From Rothia aeria (GTDB taxonomy: Bacteria; Actinomycetota; Actinomycetes; Actinomycetales; Micrococcaceae): a stretch of DNA of 64,000 bases. The notes beneath the pieces are model-generated. The model had not been told where the DNA came from, did no database searches, and was given only the letters and a program-made list of their open reading frames with translations. A program made the translations under genes and the position numbers. Of the stretch, positions 43,006 through 51,911 are shown piece by piece. Each line of letters opens with the position of its first letter. Within the stretch, counting starts at the first letter, position 1. The stretch spans positions 2,232,001 through 2,296,000 of the forward strand of contig AP017895.1 of assembly GCA_002355935.1 (NCBI GenBank), in the 5' to 3' direction.

Positions 43006-44538
43006 TCACTTCCACACGACCTCAACCGACTCAGGATCGAAGCCCTTCTTCCCCTGCTTCGCCCGCCTGAGCGTGACCGTCATGAGCGTGTCGATCATCG
43101 TCCGTTGCAATGCGATGGGAGCCCCAAGGAAAGCCGCTGCCGGGTCTGGTGTCCCGAGGATCGGCGCGAGCATGGTCCCGGTACCGGAGACCAATCGCTC
43201 CGCTTCAAGCCGGGTGATCTCAGCCCGAGCAGCAGCACGGATGCGGGCGAGGTCGGCACCCTCGATCACCTCGGCGTCGTAGTCTCGCTCAGCACGAGCA
43301 ATGCGGGCTCGTTGCTGTGCGATCTGCTCCGAGAACACGTCCTTCACCTCGGGGTCCGCCTGCTTCTTGCGACGCTTGAGGTCCTTCTTCTGTAGGCGGG
43401 CGACGACGAGAGCCCGCACGAAGTCGTCAATCGCGTCTCGGGTGCGGTTGAGATGCCCGGCGTTGCAGCTGTAGTAGCGGGCGCGGGTCCGCACAGGCTC
43501 GCCACACACTTCACACCGGTAGAGCCCTGCCCCGAGGTGTTTGCGCATGGTGGAGCCGCTCCGGTTCGTCACGCGGGCAGGGTCGTCGAGAAGGTTCTGC
43601 ACAGTCCACCATTCGTCGGCTTCGACGATGGCCTCCCACTGTCCGAGGACGAGCTCACCGTTCTCGTCCTTGACGAGGTTGTCTCGCAGGGCCTTGCGGC
43701 GCGATTCCCCGGCCTCCTGCCGACGCACGTCCTTGGAGGTGTAGACCGAGTAGCCCGCGTAGCGAGGGTTCCGAAGGATGCCGAGCACGGTCGAGGGTGA
43801 CCACGGCTTATCGTCGGGCACCGGACGGGGGTTCTTCCCCTCGGCCTGCCGACGTGCGTTGCGTTCGAGAACGATCGTCCGACTGTGCAGGGATATGCGT
43901 GGAACCCCCGCCCCCTCACCGTCAGCCTGTGCGCCGCTCAGGGCACGTGCGATGCCGTGGAGCGAGTCCCCTCGAAGGAACGCAGCGTAAATGGCACGCA
44001 CAGCCTCGGCCTCATGAGGGATGAGCTCGCCAGCGGTTGTGTAGCCCATTGGGCGGACGCCCTTGGGCGGTCGCCCCTGCCGGGCGCGTTGAACGTGCGC
44101 GCGCGACTGGCGAGCACCCTTGCGTTCAACCTCAGCACGGGCAACTGCCGCCTTGATCCTTGCGTACATTCTGCCGCCATCGGTGCCGAGGTCAGCGTCG
44201 CCATTGGCTGTCACGAGGAGGAGGCCACGGGACTCAGCCCGGTCGATCCAATCTTCCAGCTCCCGAGGCTGGCGTGTGAGCCGGTCGAGGCCGTAGCACA
44301 CGATGGCGTCGAGGAGCCCCGCCTCGTAGTCCTGCACCATGCGGAGATAGGCAGGGTGCTTCTTCGTCTTGTCGCTTGCAGAGATGGACTGATCGACGTA
44401 AGTCTCGACAACCTCCCACCCACAGAACGCGGCTAACTTCTCATAGTCTTCACGCTGACACTCAATGGTGACCATCGTACCATCAGTCCGCAGGCCAACC
44501 GTATGCCGCCCACCTGCAGCGATTAAATGATGGATCAC
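43006..44538 (-). pseudogene. Large serine recombinase lacking its catalytic N-terminus, fused to an RCC1-repeat fragment
   Basis: 510-residue open frame. From about residue 25 it follows large serine recombinases: ECQREDYEKLAAFCGWEVVE, VCYGLDRLTRQPRELEDWID, KAAVARAEVERKGARQ, a recombinase domain (PMGYTTAGELIPHEAEAVRA, WSPSTVLGILRNPRYAGYSV), a zinc-ribbon (YRCEVCGEPV, SCNAGHL) and a coiled coil. The Y.R.S catalytic segment that should come first is absent. Instead the first residues, LIAAGGRHTVGLRTDGTMV, are an RCC1-type repeat. The GTG 44538 start lacks a good ribosome site. Probably a dead integrase joined in-frame to a host gene fragment. Confidence 0.8.
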
Positions 44539-44578
44539 GCAAACAACTCTCTATTACAAAAATGCTGTAATAGTTTGC
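44539..44578 (-). terminator. Hairpin after ychF, near the island's right edge
   Basis: GCAAAC/GTTTGC outer pair and CTATTACA/TGTAATAG inner pair around a 7-base loop, 10 bases after the ychF stop on its strand. It could also be part of the recombination site. Confidence 0.5.
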
Positions 44579-44586
44579 TTACGAAC

Positions 44587-45672
44587 CTACACATTAAACC
44601 TAAACTCAACCACATCACCGTCTGCCATGATGTAGTCTTTGCCTTCCATGCGGACTTTGCCGCGGGCTTTTGCCTCGTTCATGGAGCCTGCCGCATCCAG
44701 GTCATCGAATGAGACAACCTCAGCCTTGATGAAGCCGCGCTCGAAATCGGAGTGGATCACGCCCGCCGCCTGCGGTGCAGTGTCGCCCTTATAAATCGTC
44801 CAGGCGCGCGATTCCTTCGGGCCAGCCGTCAGGTAGGTCTGCAGCCCCAGGGTCGAGAAGCCCACGCGAGCCAGCTTATCTAGGCCCGATTCGTCCTGAC
44901 CGCTCATTTCCAGCATTTCGCGGGCCTCCTCCTCGGAGAGCTCCACCATGTCAGCCTCAAGTTTCGCGTCCAAGAAAACAGCCTCCGCCGGAGCCACCAG
45001 CTCACGCAGCTGAGCCTGCTTCTCCTCAGAGGCAAGCACGCCCTCATCCGCGTTAAACACGTAGATGAAAGGCTTAGCGGTCAGCAGGTTCAGCTCCTTC
45101 AAATGCGCCATCTCAAGCTTCTCAGCAGCCGCACGCGAGAAAATCGTGTTCCCGTCCTCAAGAATCTTTTGCGCCTGCTTGTAGGTTGCCAGCTGGGCGG
45201 CGTCGCCCTTTTTAATCTTCACGGCCTTCTCAAGGCGCGGAATCGCGTTCTCCAAAGTCTGCAAATCCGCCAGAATCAGCTCGGTATTAATGGTCTCCAT
45301 ATCGGAGGCAGGATCAACCTTGCCGTCCACATGAATCACGTCCGGGTCATCAAACGCGCGCACCACCTGCGCGATCGCGTGCGCCTCACGAATATTAGCC
45401 AGGAACTTATTCCCCAGCCCCTCACCCTCAGAGGCGCCCTTCACAATACCCGCAATATCAACGAACGAGACGGTTGCGGGCAGAATACGCTCAGACCCGA
45501 AAATCTCGGCGAGCCGGTTCAGGCGGGCATCCGGCAGGTTCACCACACCAATATTCGGCTCAATCGTAGCGAACGGGTAGTTAGCCGCCAACACCGTGTT
45601 GCGGGTGAGCGCGTTGAACAGGGTGGACTTGCCCACGTTAGGAAGACCGACAATGCCGATAGTCAGAGCCAC
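44587..45672 (-). CDS. ychF: YchF/OLA1 redox-regulated ATPase
   Basis: 361 residues from a GTG at 45672 (GAAGGA 6 bases before). P-loop GLPNVGKSTLFNALTR, then NYPFATIEPN, the G3 region FVDIAGIVKGASEGEGLGNK, and a TGS domain ending KGKDYIMADGDVVEF-like. Obg-family ATPase that binds ribosomes. The frame is open upstream to 45867 without family similarity. Length is standard. Confidence 0.95.
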   Translation of the reverse strand: MALTIGIVGLPNVGKSTLFNALTRNTVLAANYPFATIEPNIGVVNLPDARLNRLAEIFGSERILPATVSFVDIAGIVKGASEGEGLGNKFLANIREAHAIAQVVRAFDDPDVIHVDGKVDPASDMETINTELILADLQTLENAIPRLEKAVKIKKGDAAQLATYKQAQKILEDGNTIFSRAAAEKLEMAHLKELNLLTAKPFIYVFNADEGVLASEEKQAQLRELVAPAEAVFLDAKLEADMVELSEEEAREMLEMSGQDESGLDKLARVGFSTLGLQTYLTAGPKESRAWTIYKGDTAPQAAGVIHSDFERGFIKAEVVSFDDLDAAGSMNEAKARGKVRMEGKDYIMADGDVVEFRFNV

Positions 45673-45844
45673 AGAAAATCCTTCAAAATCAGTACCTATA
45701 GTCACCCGCACCGCGGAAACAGCTAAAGTGCAGGCACAACTCCCCACCATTCTACAGTGCAGACGGAGAGTATACAGCGCACCACAAGACACGCCGCACC
45801 CACAGAGTGAGACACCCCATGTTTCTTCCTCTCCCAGTGGGGTT

Positions 45845-45913
45845 CTATTCAGAAGAGTTTTTTGCATTCAGAAGCGATATAACCTTCTGAATGCAAAAAA
45901 CTCTTCTGAATAG
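45845..45913. repeat. Perfect 30-bp palindromic element
   Basis: Left arm 45845-45874 and right arm 45884-45913 are perfect complements around a 9-base loop. A related degenerate copy lies at 19329-19405. It sits between ychF and the divergent ABC transporter. It has the form of a MITE or REP-like element; its A/T-run content could also permit termination on either strand. Confidence 0.85.
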
Positions 45914-45976
45914 GCTTTTCTCTGCCACGCCGCCTCTTGGGGGGACGGCGCCACACCGGCGCGGGAGCAGCCTTCC

Positions 45977-46005
45977 ATGACACTTGTCATAGGCAGATAA
46001 TGACA
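45977..46005. promoter_or_regulatory. Candidate operator of the ABC transporter operon
   Basis: ATGACA-CT-TGTCAT (45977-45990) is a perfect inverted repeat; a third ATGACA begins at 46000. It lies 44-72 bases before the ATPase gene. A NarL-type regulator encoded downstream is a plausible binder. Confidence 0.5.
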
Positions 46006-46048
46006 GTGCACATTCACATTTTTCTGCCCGCGGTGCTGTACTTAAATC

Positions 46049-46963
46049 ATGAACACGTCACATGTTATTGAGGCCCAAGGCCTCACACAGATTTTTCGTA
46101 CGCGCAGCGGTAACGTCACCGCCGTCGATAATCTTGACCTGACCATCGACAAAGGCGAAATCGTTGCCCTGCTAGGTCCCAACGGGGCGGGTAAAACCAC
46201 CCTCATCGACATGCTCTTGGGGCTGAGCACCCCCACCCGAGGTGTTCTCACCATTGACGGTGCCTCCCCCAAAGCCGCAATACAATCCGGAAACATTGGG
46301 GCGGTACTGCAAACCGGCGGGCTGCTCAAAGACCTCACCGTGCAGCAAACCCTCGATATGCTCGCCTCGCTGTACCCCACCCGCCTCGACATGAACCAGG
46401 TGCTCGCCGATGCAGACCTGACCGAGCTGGCACACCGCAAAGTCGGCAAATGCTCCGGCGGGCAGCAGCAGCGCATCCGGTTTGCTATCGCCACCATGCA
46501 CGACCCTAATATCCTCATCCTGGATGAGCCCACCACCGGCATGGACGTTACCGCCCGCCGAACCTTCTGGGAACGCATGGACAAACTCGCCGAAACCGGC
46601 AAAACCATTATTTTCGCAACCCACTACCTGGAAGAGGCGCAGAACTTCGCGCAGCGCATCGTGCTCATGGACAACGGAAAAATCATTGCCGACGGCACCT
46701 CCGAAGAGATCCGTGACCTCACCGGCGGACGCCACGTGAGCTTCCTCGCCGATAAGCCCATCACCTTCAGCGAATACCCGATGCTGAGCGTCGAAACCAG
46801 CGAAGAAAACGGGGCGTACCGGCACCGCACCACCGTGGCCAACGCCGATGAATTCGCGCGAGTGCTGCTCACCAAGTACACCGTGCGCGACCTTGAAATT
46901 GTCAAACCCTCACTGGACGAATCGTTCGTTCAGCTCACTGATCGCGCCGCACAGGAGGCCTAA
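46049..46963 (+). CDS. ABC transporter ATP-binding protein
   Basis: 304 residues. Walker A GPNGAGKTT, Q-loop VLQTGG, signature CSGGQQQR (Cys instead of Leu), Walker B NILILDEP and the H-loop FATHYLEEA. The DrrA/CcmA-type C-terminal extension is present. Couples to the membrane subunit that begins one base after its stop codon. Downstream are the kinase and regulator of a two-component system, the layout of drug or antimicrobial-peptide export modules. Confidence 0.92.
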   Translation: MNTSHVIEAQGLTQIFRTRSGNVTAVDNLDLTIDKGEIVALLGPNGAGKTTLIDMLLGLSTPTRGVLTIDGASPKAAIQSGNIGAVLQTGGLLKDLTVQQTLDMLASLYPTRLDMNQVLADADLTELAHRKVGKCSGGQQQRIRFAIATMHDPNILILDEPTTGMDVTARRTFWERMDKLAETGKTIIFATHYLEEAQNFAQRIVLMDNGKIIADGTSEEIRDLTGGRHVSFLADKPITFSEYPMLSVETSEENGAYRHRTTVANADEFARVLLTKYTVRDLEIVKPSLDESFVQLTDRAAQEA

Positions 46964-46964
46964 A

Positions 46965-47726
46965 ATGCTACGCTACACACTCTACGAAATCCGCCGATCG
47001 GTGCTCTCTTTCTCATCCCTGTTCTACACGATCATTATGCCCGTGGGGCTCTACCTGCTCTTCGGCGCCCTGCAAGACTACGCAAAGATCAAAGTCGCAG
47101 ACGGTAACGCCGCCGCTTACGTAATGATCGGCATCGCGCTCTACGGCGCTATTAGCTGCACCGTGTCAATCAGCGGCCTGACCGTGGTCGAAAACGTGGC
47201 CGGGTGGGGCAGGCAGCTGGGGCTCACCCCCATGAACACCGGCAAATACTTGCTCTCCAAATGCTGCGTGGCGTTCATTATGGCGGCAGTACCAATTACT
47301 GCGGTGAACATTGTTGCGCGCATGACCAAAATCGATATGCCGCTGAAACAACAGATCGCCTGCGCCGCGCTGTCCATACTATGCGCTATGGTCTTCGGGT
47401 TCTTCGGGCTGGCCATTGGGTTTCTGGTACCCAGCGAAAGCGCAGTGGGAATCGCCAACGGCATTCTGGTGGTGTTCTCGTTCTTCGGCACGCTCTTCGC
47501 ACCGCTCACCAAAGACCTCATGCCCTACGCACGGTTCACCCCGCTGTACGGTGCCGCCGAAATCGCCCGCTACCCCTTCAGCAAAGGGCTCACCATTATT
47601 AGCGGCAGCGGCGCCGAATGGAATATGACCGAACCGCTCTGGTACGGGATCGTAAACTTCAGCGTGTGGACGGTTATTTTCGTCGTCGCCACCGCGCTGC
47701 TCATGGGCCGCAGCACCAAGCGCTAA
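46965..47726 (+). CDS. ABC-2-type membrane subunit
   Basis: 253 residues with six hydrophobic segments; LRYTLYEIRRSVLSFSS at the N-terminus, and a late MPYARFTPLYGAAEIARYPF loop before the last helix, as in ABC-2 permeases. Starts one base after the ATPase stop. Substrate unknown. Confidence 0.88.
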   Translation: MLRYTLYEIRRSVLSFSSLFYTIIMPVGLYLLFGALQDYAKIKVADGNAAAYVMIGIALYGAISCTVSISGLTVVENVAGWGRQLGLTPMNTGKYLLSKCCVAFIMAAVPITAVNIVARMTKIDMPLKQQIACAALSILCAMVFGFFGLAIGFLVPSESAVGIANGILVVFSFFGTLFAPLTKDLMPYARFTPLYGAAEIARYPFSKGLTIISGSGAEWNMTEPLWYGIVNFSVWTVIFVVATALLMGRSTKR

Positions 47727-47757
47727 AACCCTCATATGGCGCGTGCCCACCACATCT

Positions 47758-47793
47758 TGGGCGCATCCGGCACCACCTTACCGGATGCGCCCA
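47758..47793 (+). terminator. Hairpin between ABC genes and the kinase gene
   Basis: TGGGCGCATCCGG (47758) pairs perfectly with CCGGATGCGCCCA (47781). No U-run follows, so partial read-through into the kinase gene is possible. Confidence 0.65.
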
Positions 47794-47839
47794 CGACTCT
47801 ATCCGAACGCGTGCTTATACTAGAGCCCAGGAGGAGCAT

Positions 47840-49072
47840 ATGACCCCATCACCCGCCGCAGCCCAGCCACGCACCCACGACGAACACAAAATCGACTGGA
47901 TTAGCCTGGGGTTCTCCGCGCCCTGGCTCATATTTCTGGGGTATATCTATGACGGTGTTCTAGAGCCTAACGCTCCGGTGTGGAAGCACGTGTACGTCAT
48001 TATCTGCCTGGTCATTTTCTCAATCACAGATGTTGCCGCGTATACGGTCCCCTGGGTCCTTCCAGTGTCATCATATTTCAGGCGGCTGCTTCTCTGGACG
48101 GCCCTTCTCTTCGTGCCCGTATGCGGCGTGATGCTGATAGCCGCCATTCCACCGGCAGATGTACTCATCGGGTTCACCATCTACTTTGTGGCACTGTGGA
48201 CCTTCACCGAGGACATTCCCTACAGCACACGAATTCGCGGCGCCTTCACCATCGCGGCGGTTTTCTGGATAATTTACATGTTCTCTGACGGAATCCCTAT
48301 CAATTTCGCGGAGAAATCCCGCCTCACCTTATCACTGGGCGCCCCCATGATCGGGATTATGGCGTTCTCCTACCTGATCCAGATGAGTAAAAACGCCGAC
48401 AAAACCCAAGCCAAACTTGAAATGGTCAGCGAGCGCGAGCGCATCGCCCACGATGTGCATGATGTGCTCGGGCACTCCCTGACGGTGATCACGCTTAAAG
48501 CCGATTTGGCGCGTAAACTTCTGCACGCCGACCCTGACCGTGCCGATGCGGAGCTTGAAGCGATCGCCCAGCTGTCTCGGTCGTCACTGGCGGAGGTTCG
48601 TTCGACGGTGACGCGGCTGCGCATCCCGGACTTTTCGGGCGAAATTCAGGCGTCGGAGCGCGCCCTGCAGACGGCCTCAGTTACCGCGAAACTGCCCGAT
48701 GCGGAACGTGCCCTCTCAGCAGTTGGGGTGAATTCTTCGCTTTTCTCGTGGGTGCTGCGTGAGGCTGTGACAAATATTGTGCGGCACTCACAGGCCGGTT
48801 TCTGTGAGGTGCGGGTGAGCAATACCGGGCTTGAAATTCTTGATAATGGGGTGGGCGTTCCCGCCGAGTACGCTGCCGGAAGTGGCATTAAGGGCATGAA
48901 GAGCCGAGTGGAGTCTGCGGGCGGAACCCTTATTGTTGAGGATGCTCCGGCGCGCTGGCTGCGGGCGCATCCTGCCGCTTCCGGGACGGCGGACGTTCGC
49001 GGCACACGGCTTCGGGTTAGTATGGACGGTAATACCGCCGAAATTGAGCCTTCGGGAGAGACAGATGATTAA
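47840..49072 (+). CDS. NarL-type sensor histidine kinase
   Basis: 410 residues from the ATG 47840 (GAGGAGC just before). Five to six N-terminal membrane helices (about 25-185), then HisKA_3: RERIAHDVHDVLGHSLTVIT with the phospho-acceptor His, and a C-terminal ATPase domain (LREAVTNIVRHSQAGFCEVR, DNGVGVP, GIKGMKSRVESAGG). Overlaps its regulator gene by 8 bases. Probably senses envelope stress and controls the ABC operon. Confidence 0.92.
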   Translation: MTPSPAAAQPRTHDEHKIDWISLGFSAPWLIFLGYIYDGVLEPNAPVWKHVYVIICLVIFSITDVAAYTVPWVLPVSSYFRRLLLWTALLFVPVCGVMLIAAIPPADVLIGFTIYFVALWTFTEDIPYSTRIRGAFTIAAVFWIIYMFSDGIPINFAEKSRLTLSLGAPMIGIMAFSYLIQMSKNADKTQAKLEMVSERERIAHDVHDVLGHSLTVITLKADLARKLLHADPDRADAELEAIAQLSRSSLAEVRSTVTRLRIPDFSGEIQASERALQTASVTAKLPDAERALSAVGVNSSLFSWVLREAVTNIVRHSQAGFCEVRVSNTGLEILDNGVGVPAEYAAGSGIKGMKSRVESAGGTLIVEDAPARWLRAHPAASGTADVRGTRLRVSMDGNTAEIEPSGETDD

Positions 49073-49697
49073 GATTATGCTCGCCGATGACCAGCAGCTG
49101 GTGCGTGAGGCGCTGGCCGCGCTGCTGGGGCTTGAACACGATATTGAGGTGGTCGCGCAGGTTGGTGGCGGTGACGAGGTTCTTCCGGCGATCCACCGGT
49201 ACCACCCGGATGTGGTGCTTCTCGATATTGAAATGCCCGGTTCTGAGCTCTCCAGCGGTATTGATGTGGCAGCCGCGATCCGGGACGCGAAACTGGTAGC
49301 GCTCACCGGCGAGCCGGTGCGTTCGCTTATCCTGACGACCTTCGGCAGACCGGGGTACCTGCGGCGTGCTCTAGATGCCGGGGCGAGCGGGTTTATGGTG
49401 AAGGATACGAGCGCGTCCCAGCTGGCGGAGGGCATTCGGCGCGTCAATATGGGGCTGACCGTGGTAGACCCGTCGCTGGCGGCGGATTCGCTGCTGCACG
49501 GCGAGTCGCCGCTGACCGAGAGGGAAACCGAGATTCTGCGGGCAACCCGTGACGGGGCAACAGCCCGCCAGATCGGCGCGACGCTGTTCCTCTCCCCCGG
49601 CACGGTGCGCAACCACTTATCTTCCGCGATGGCGAAACTCAACGCCTCGAACCGGCAAGAAGCACTCAATATTGCCGCCGACAACGGCTGGTTATAG
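49065..49697 (+). CDS. NarL/LuxR-type response regulator
   Basis: 210 residues. Receiver domain with LADDQQLVREAL, phospho-acceptor Asp in VVLLDIEMPG and the conserved Lys in GFMVKDTSA. The C-terminal LuxR HTH is LTERETEILRATRDGATARQ...LSPGTVRNHLSSAMAKL. Ends DNGWL. The 3' end overlaps the convergent paralogous regulator gene by 6 bases. Confidence 0.94.
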   Translation: MIKIMLADDQQLVREALAALLGLEHDIEVVAQVGGGDEVLPAIHRYHPDVVLLDIEMPGSELSSGIDVAAAIRDAKLVALTGEPVRSLILTTFGRPGYLRRALDAGASGFMVKDTSASQLAEGIRRVNMGLTVVDPSLAADSLLHGESPLTERETEILRATRDGATARQIGATLFLSPGTVRNHLSSAMAKLNASNRQEALNIAADNGWL

Positions 49698-50318
49698 CCA
49701 CCCGTTGTCGCGGGCGATGCGCACCGCCTCATGCCGGTTAATGGCGTCGATTTTCGCCATAGCCGCCGAGAGGTGGTTGCGTACCGTTCCCGAAGACAGC
49801 CCGAGCATGCCCGCGATTTCTTTGACACTCCCGGCGGTCTCGGCGGTGCGAAGAACCTCGGTCTCACGCCCGGTCAGCGGTGAGGAGCCCTGCCATTTTG
49901 CTTCCTCAGCCAGCACCGAATCGACCACACGCAGCCCCGCCGCGGTACGGCGGACCGCCTGCGCCAGCTGCGATGCCGTGCCGTCTTTCACCACAAACCC
50001 GCTCGCCCCGGCCTCAAGGGCGCGGCGTAAATACCCGGGGCGGCGAAAAGTCGTCAGAATAAGCGAACGAACCGGCGCGCCCGTCTGCGACCTCAGGCCC
50101 GAACGGGCAAGTTCGGCGGCCGCCTCAATCCCGGTGGCACCGGGCATTTCAATATCGAGAAGCGCCACATCCGGGCGGGTTTCACGCACGGCAGGCAGCA
50201 CCTCATCACCGCGGCCCACTTGCTTGACCACCTCAAGATCAATTTCAAGATCGAGAATCATGGCAAGCGCTTCACGAATCATCTGCTGATCGTCGGCAAG
50301 AAGTATTCTCAGCGGCAC
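49692..50318 (-). CDS. NarL/LuxR-type response regulator (second system)
   Basis: 208 residues from a GTG at 50318 (MPLRILLADDQQ), two bases after the restored stop of the kinase gene. Phospho-acceptor Asp in VALLDIEMPG, Lys in GFVVKDGTA, LuxR HTH LTGRETEVLRTAETAGSVKE...LSSGTVRNHLSAAMAKI. It is closely similar to the regulator at 49065, including the DNGWL end, and faces it tail to tail. Confidence 0.93.
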   Translation of the reverse strand: MPLRILLADDQQMIREALAMILDLEIDLEVVKQVGRGDEVLPAVRETRPDVALLDIEMPGATGIEAAAELARSGLRSQTGAPVRSLILTTFRRPGYLRRALEAGASGFVVKDGTASQLAQAVRRTAAGLRVVDSVLAEEAKWQGSSPLTGRETEVLRTAETAGSVKEIAGMLGLSSGTVRNHLSAAMAKIDAINRHEAVRIARDNGWL

Positions 50319-50320
50319 GG

Positions 50321-51636
50321 CTACCCCATAATCTCGTCGGTTTTCTCGTCCATGCTGATGCGGATTCGGCACCCATCCCCACACCTGCCACAGGCGCCTG
50401 CTGCAGCCAGTGTTTGGGTGCGTTCCCGAGCGTGAGGGTTCCGCCTGCGTCTTCGATACGGGTACGCAGACCGATGAGCCCACTCTTACACGGGGCATCA
50501 CCAATCCCTATGCCGTTATCGATAACCTCCAACCCGGTGGGGTTCAGCCGCACGGTAGCGTAGGTGGCGTGAGAGTGCCTTACGATATTGGTAACGGTCT
50601 CGCGCAACGCCCAACTGAACAGGGCAGAGTTCATACCCGCAATGTTCGCGGCAGTTGTCGCATCGGGTAGGTTCGCCTGTATTCCGGCGGTCTCCAAGGC
50701 GCGTGAGGATGCCAGAACCTCACCTTCAAGGTCGGGAACGCGCAAACGGGTGACGGTGGAATGCACCTCAGCGAGGGCTTGGCGGGAGAGCTGGGCAACC
50801 TGCCGCATCTGCTCCTGCGCGGCGGGGGCGTTGGTTTCTACGAGTTTTGCGGCCAGCTCGGCTTTGAGGTTCACGATCGTGAGGGAATGCCCCAGAACAT
50901 CGTGCACGTCGCGGGCGATGCGTTCGCGTTCGGTGAGGATATCGAGTTCTTTCTCAATAGCCTTGTGTTCCCGGCTCTTGTGCATGCTGCGGCCCACGAA
51001 GTAGGCGATAATGTGGATCGTGGTAACAATATCGAAAATGAAGAACCCGTTGAGGGTTTTATCGCCGGAAACGACTGGGAACGGGGCAGTGGGTGCGTTA
51101 TCGAAATACCCCTGCCCCACCACGCCAACAAAGTAGTTAGTGGTGAAGACTACGGCGATTGCAACGGCTGTTTTTACCCCCAGTTTGAAGGGTATGTGCA
51201 GGTTCATCAGCCACAGTGCCACCCACAGGGGAGATATGGTGTAGAGCATCCCGGCGATACCCTGCGGGTATAAGGCAATAACGTAACCGATAGGTACCGT
51301 CACCAGAACACACCATAAGGCTGTACGCAGTACTGTGTTTTTCACGGGTATCAGCTGCGGCATTGTGTTGGCGGCAAAGAACAGCACTATACATATTTGG
51401 TACAGCAGCGTGCACAGGAACAGGTTATTTTTGACGAACTCGGCTTCACCGGTGTTACTGATGGCGATCAGCATAAAACCGCTGGAGGAAATGTTGAGAC
51501 AGCTCCCCCAGACGAGGCTCCGCACAATACCCGATTTATCGAAAAAAGAGGCTTTGCCGCGGGTGGGGGTGGCGGTACGGTGCGGGTTGGATGCGGCCGG
51601 TTTGCTGTCATGGTCCGGTGTACGCGTGATTGTCAT
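50321..51636 (-). pseudogene. NarL-type sensor histidine kinase (second system), frameshifted near its C-terminus
   Basis: Membrane helices in the N-terminal half (FFAANTMPQLIPV and others), HisKA_3 RERIARDVHDVLGHSLTIVN, and an ATPase domain with LRETVTNIVRHSHATYATVR, DNGIGIG and GLIGLRTRIEDAGGTL. As written, the frame runs past the regulator start to 50272 with an unlikely tail. Adding one base at the C run 50377-50380 gives GVGDGCRIRISMDEKTDEIM and a stop at 50321, directly before the regulator. GGAG precedes the ATG 51636; TATAAT lies at 51685-51690 on the minus strand. Confidence 0.87.
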
Positions 51637-51911
51637 ACTCGCTCCGTGTGCTTGCCGTGCATCATCGCCTGAAGGTGTATCACCATTATAGGCGGGGTGT
51701 TTTTAGGCTACACCGGATGCGTGAGGCCACCCGTGTTAAATGTCATGGGTGGGGTGCGCACCGTGTGGTACTCCCCCGGTTATCCTCCCCTCCCCCATAG
51801 TCCGGCGGTTTCCGGGCCCGAAGGGATAGACGGCGGCGACCCCCGCCCCCCACAAGCGTTTTTGCACGCCATGAGGGAAGGGCACCGGGTGCGCGGGTGG
51901 GCAAGTATGCT

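Noticed and set aside
42554-43282. 242-codon plus-strand frame through the GTACACC array into the recombinase gene
   Set aside because: The first part is generated by the repeats and the second is antisense to the recombinase; only the possible start at 42812 is kept as a finding.
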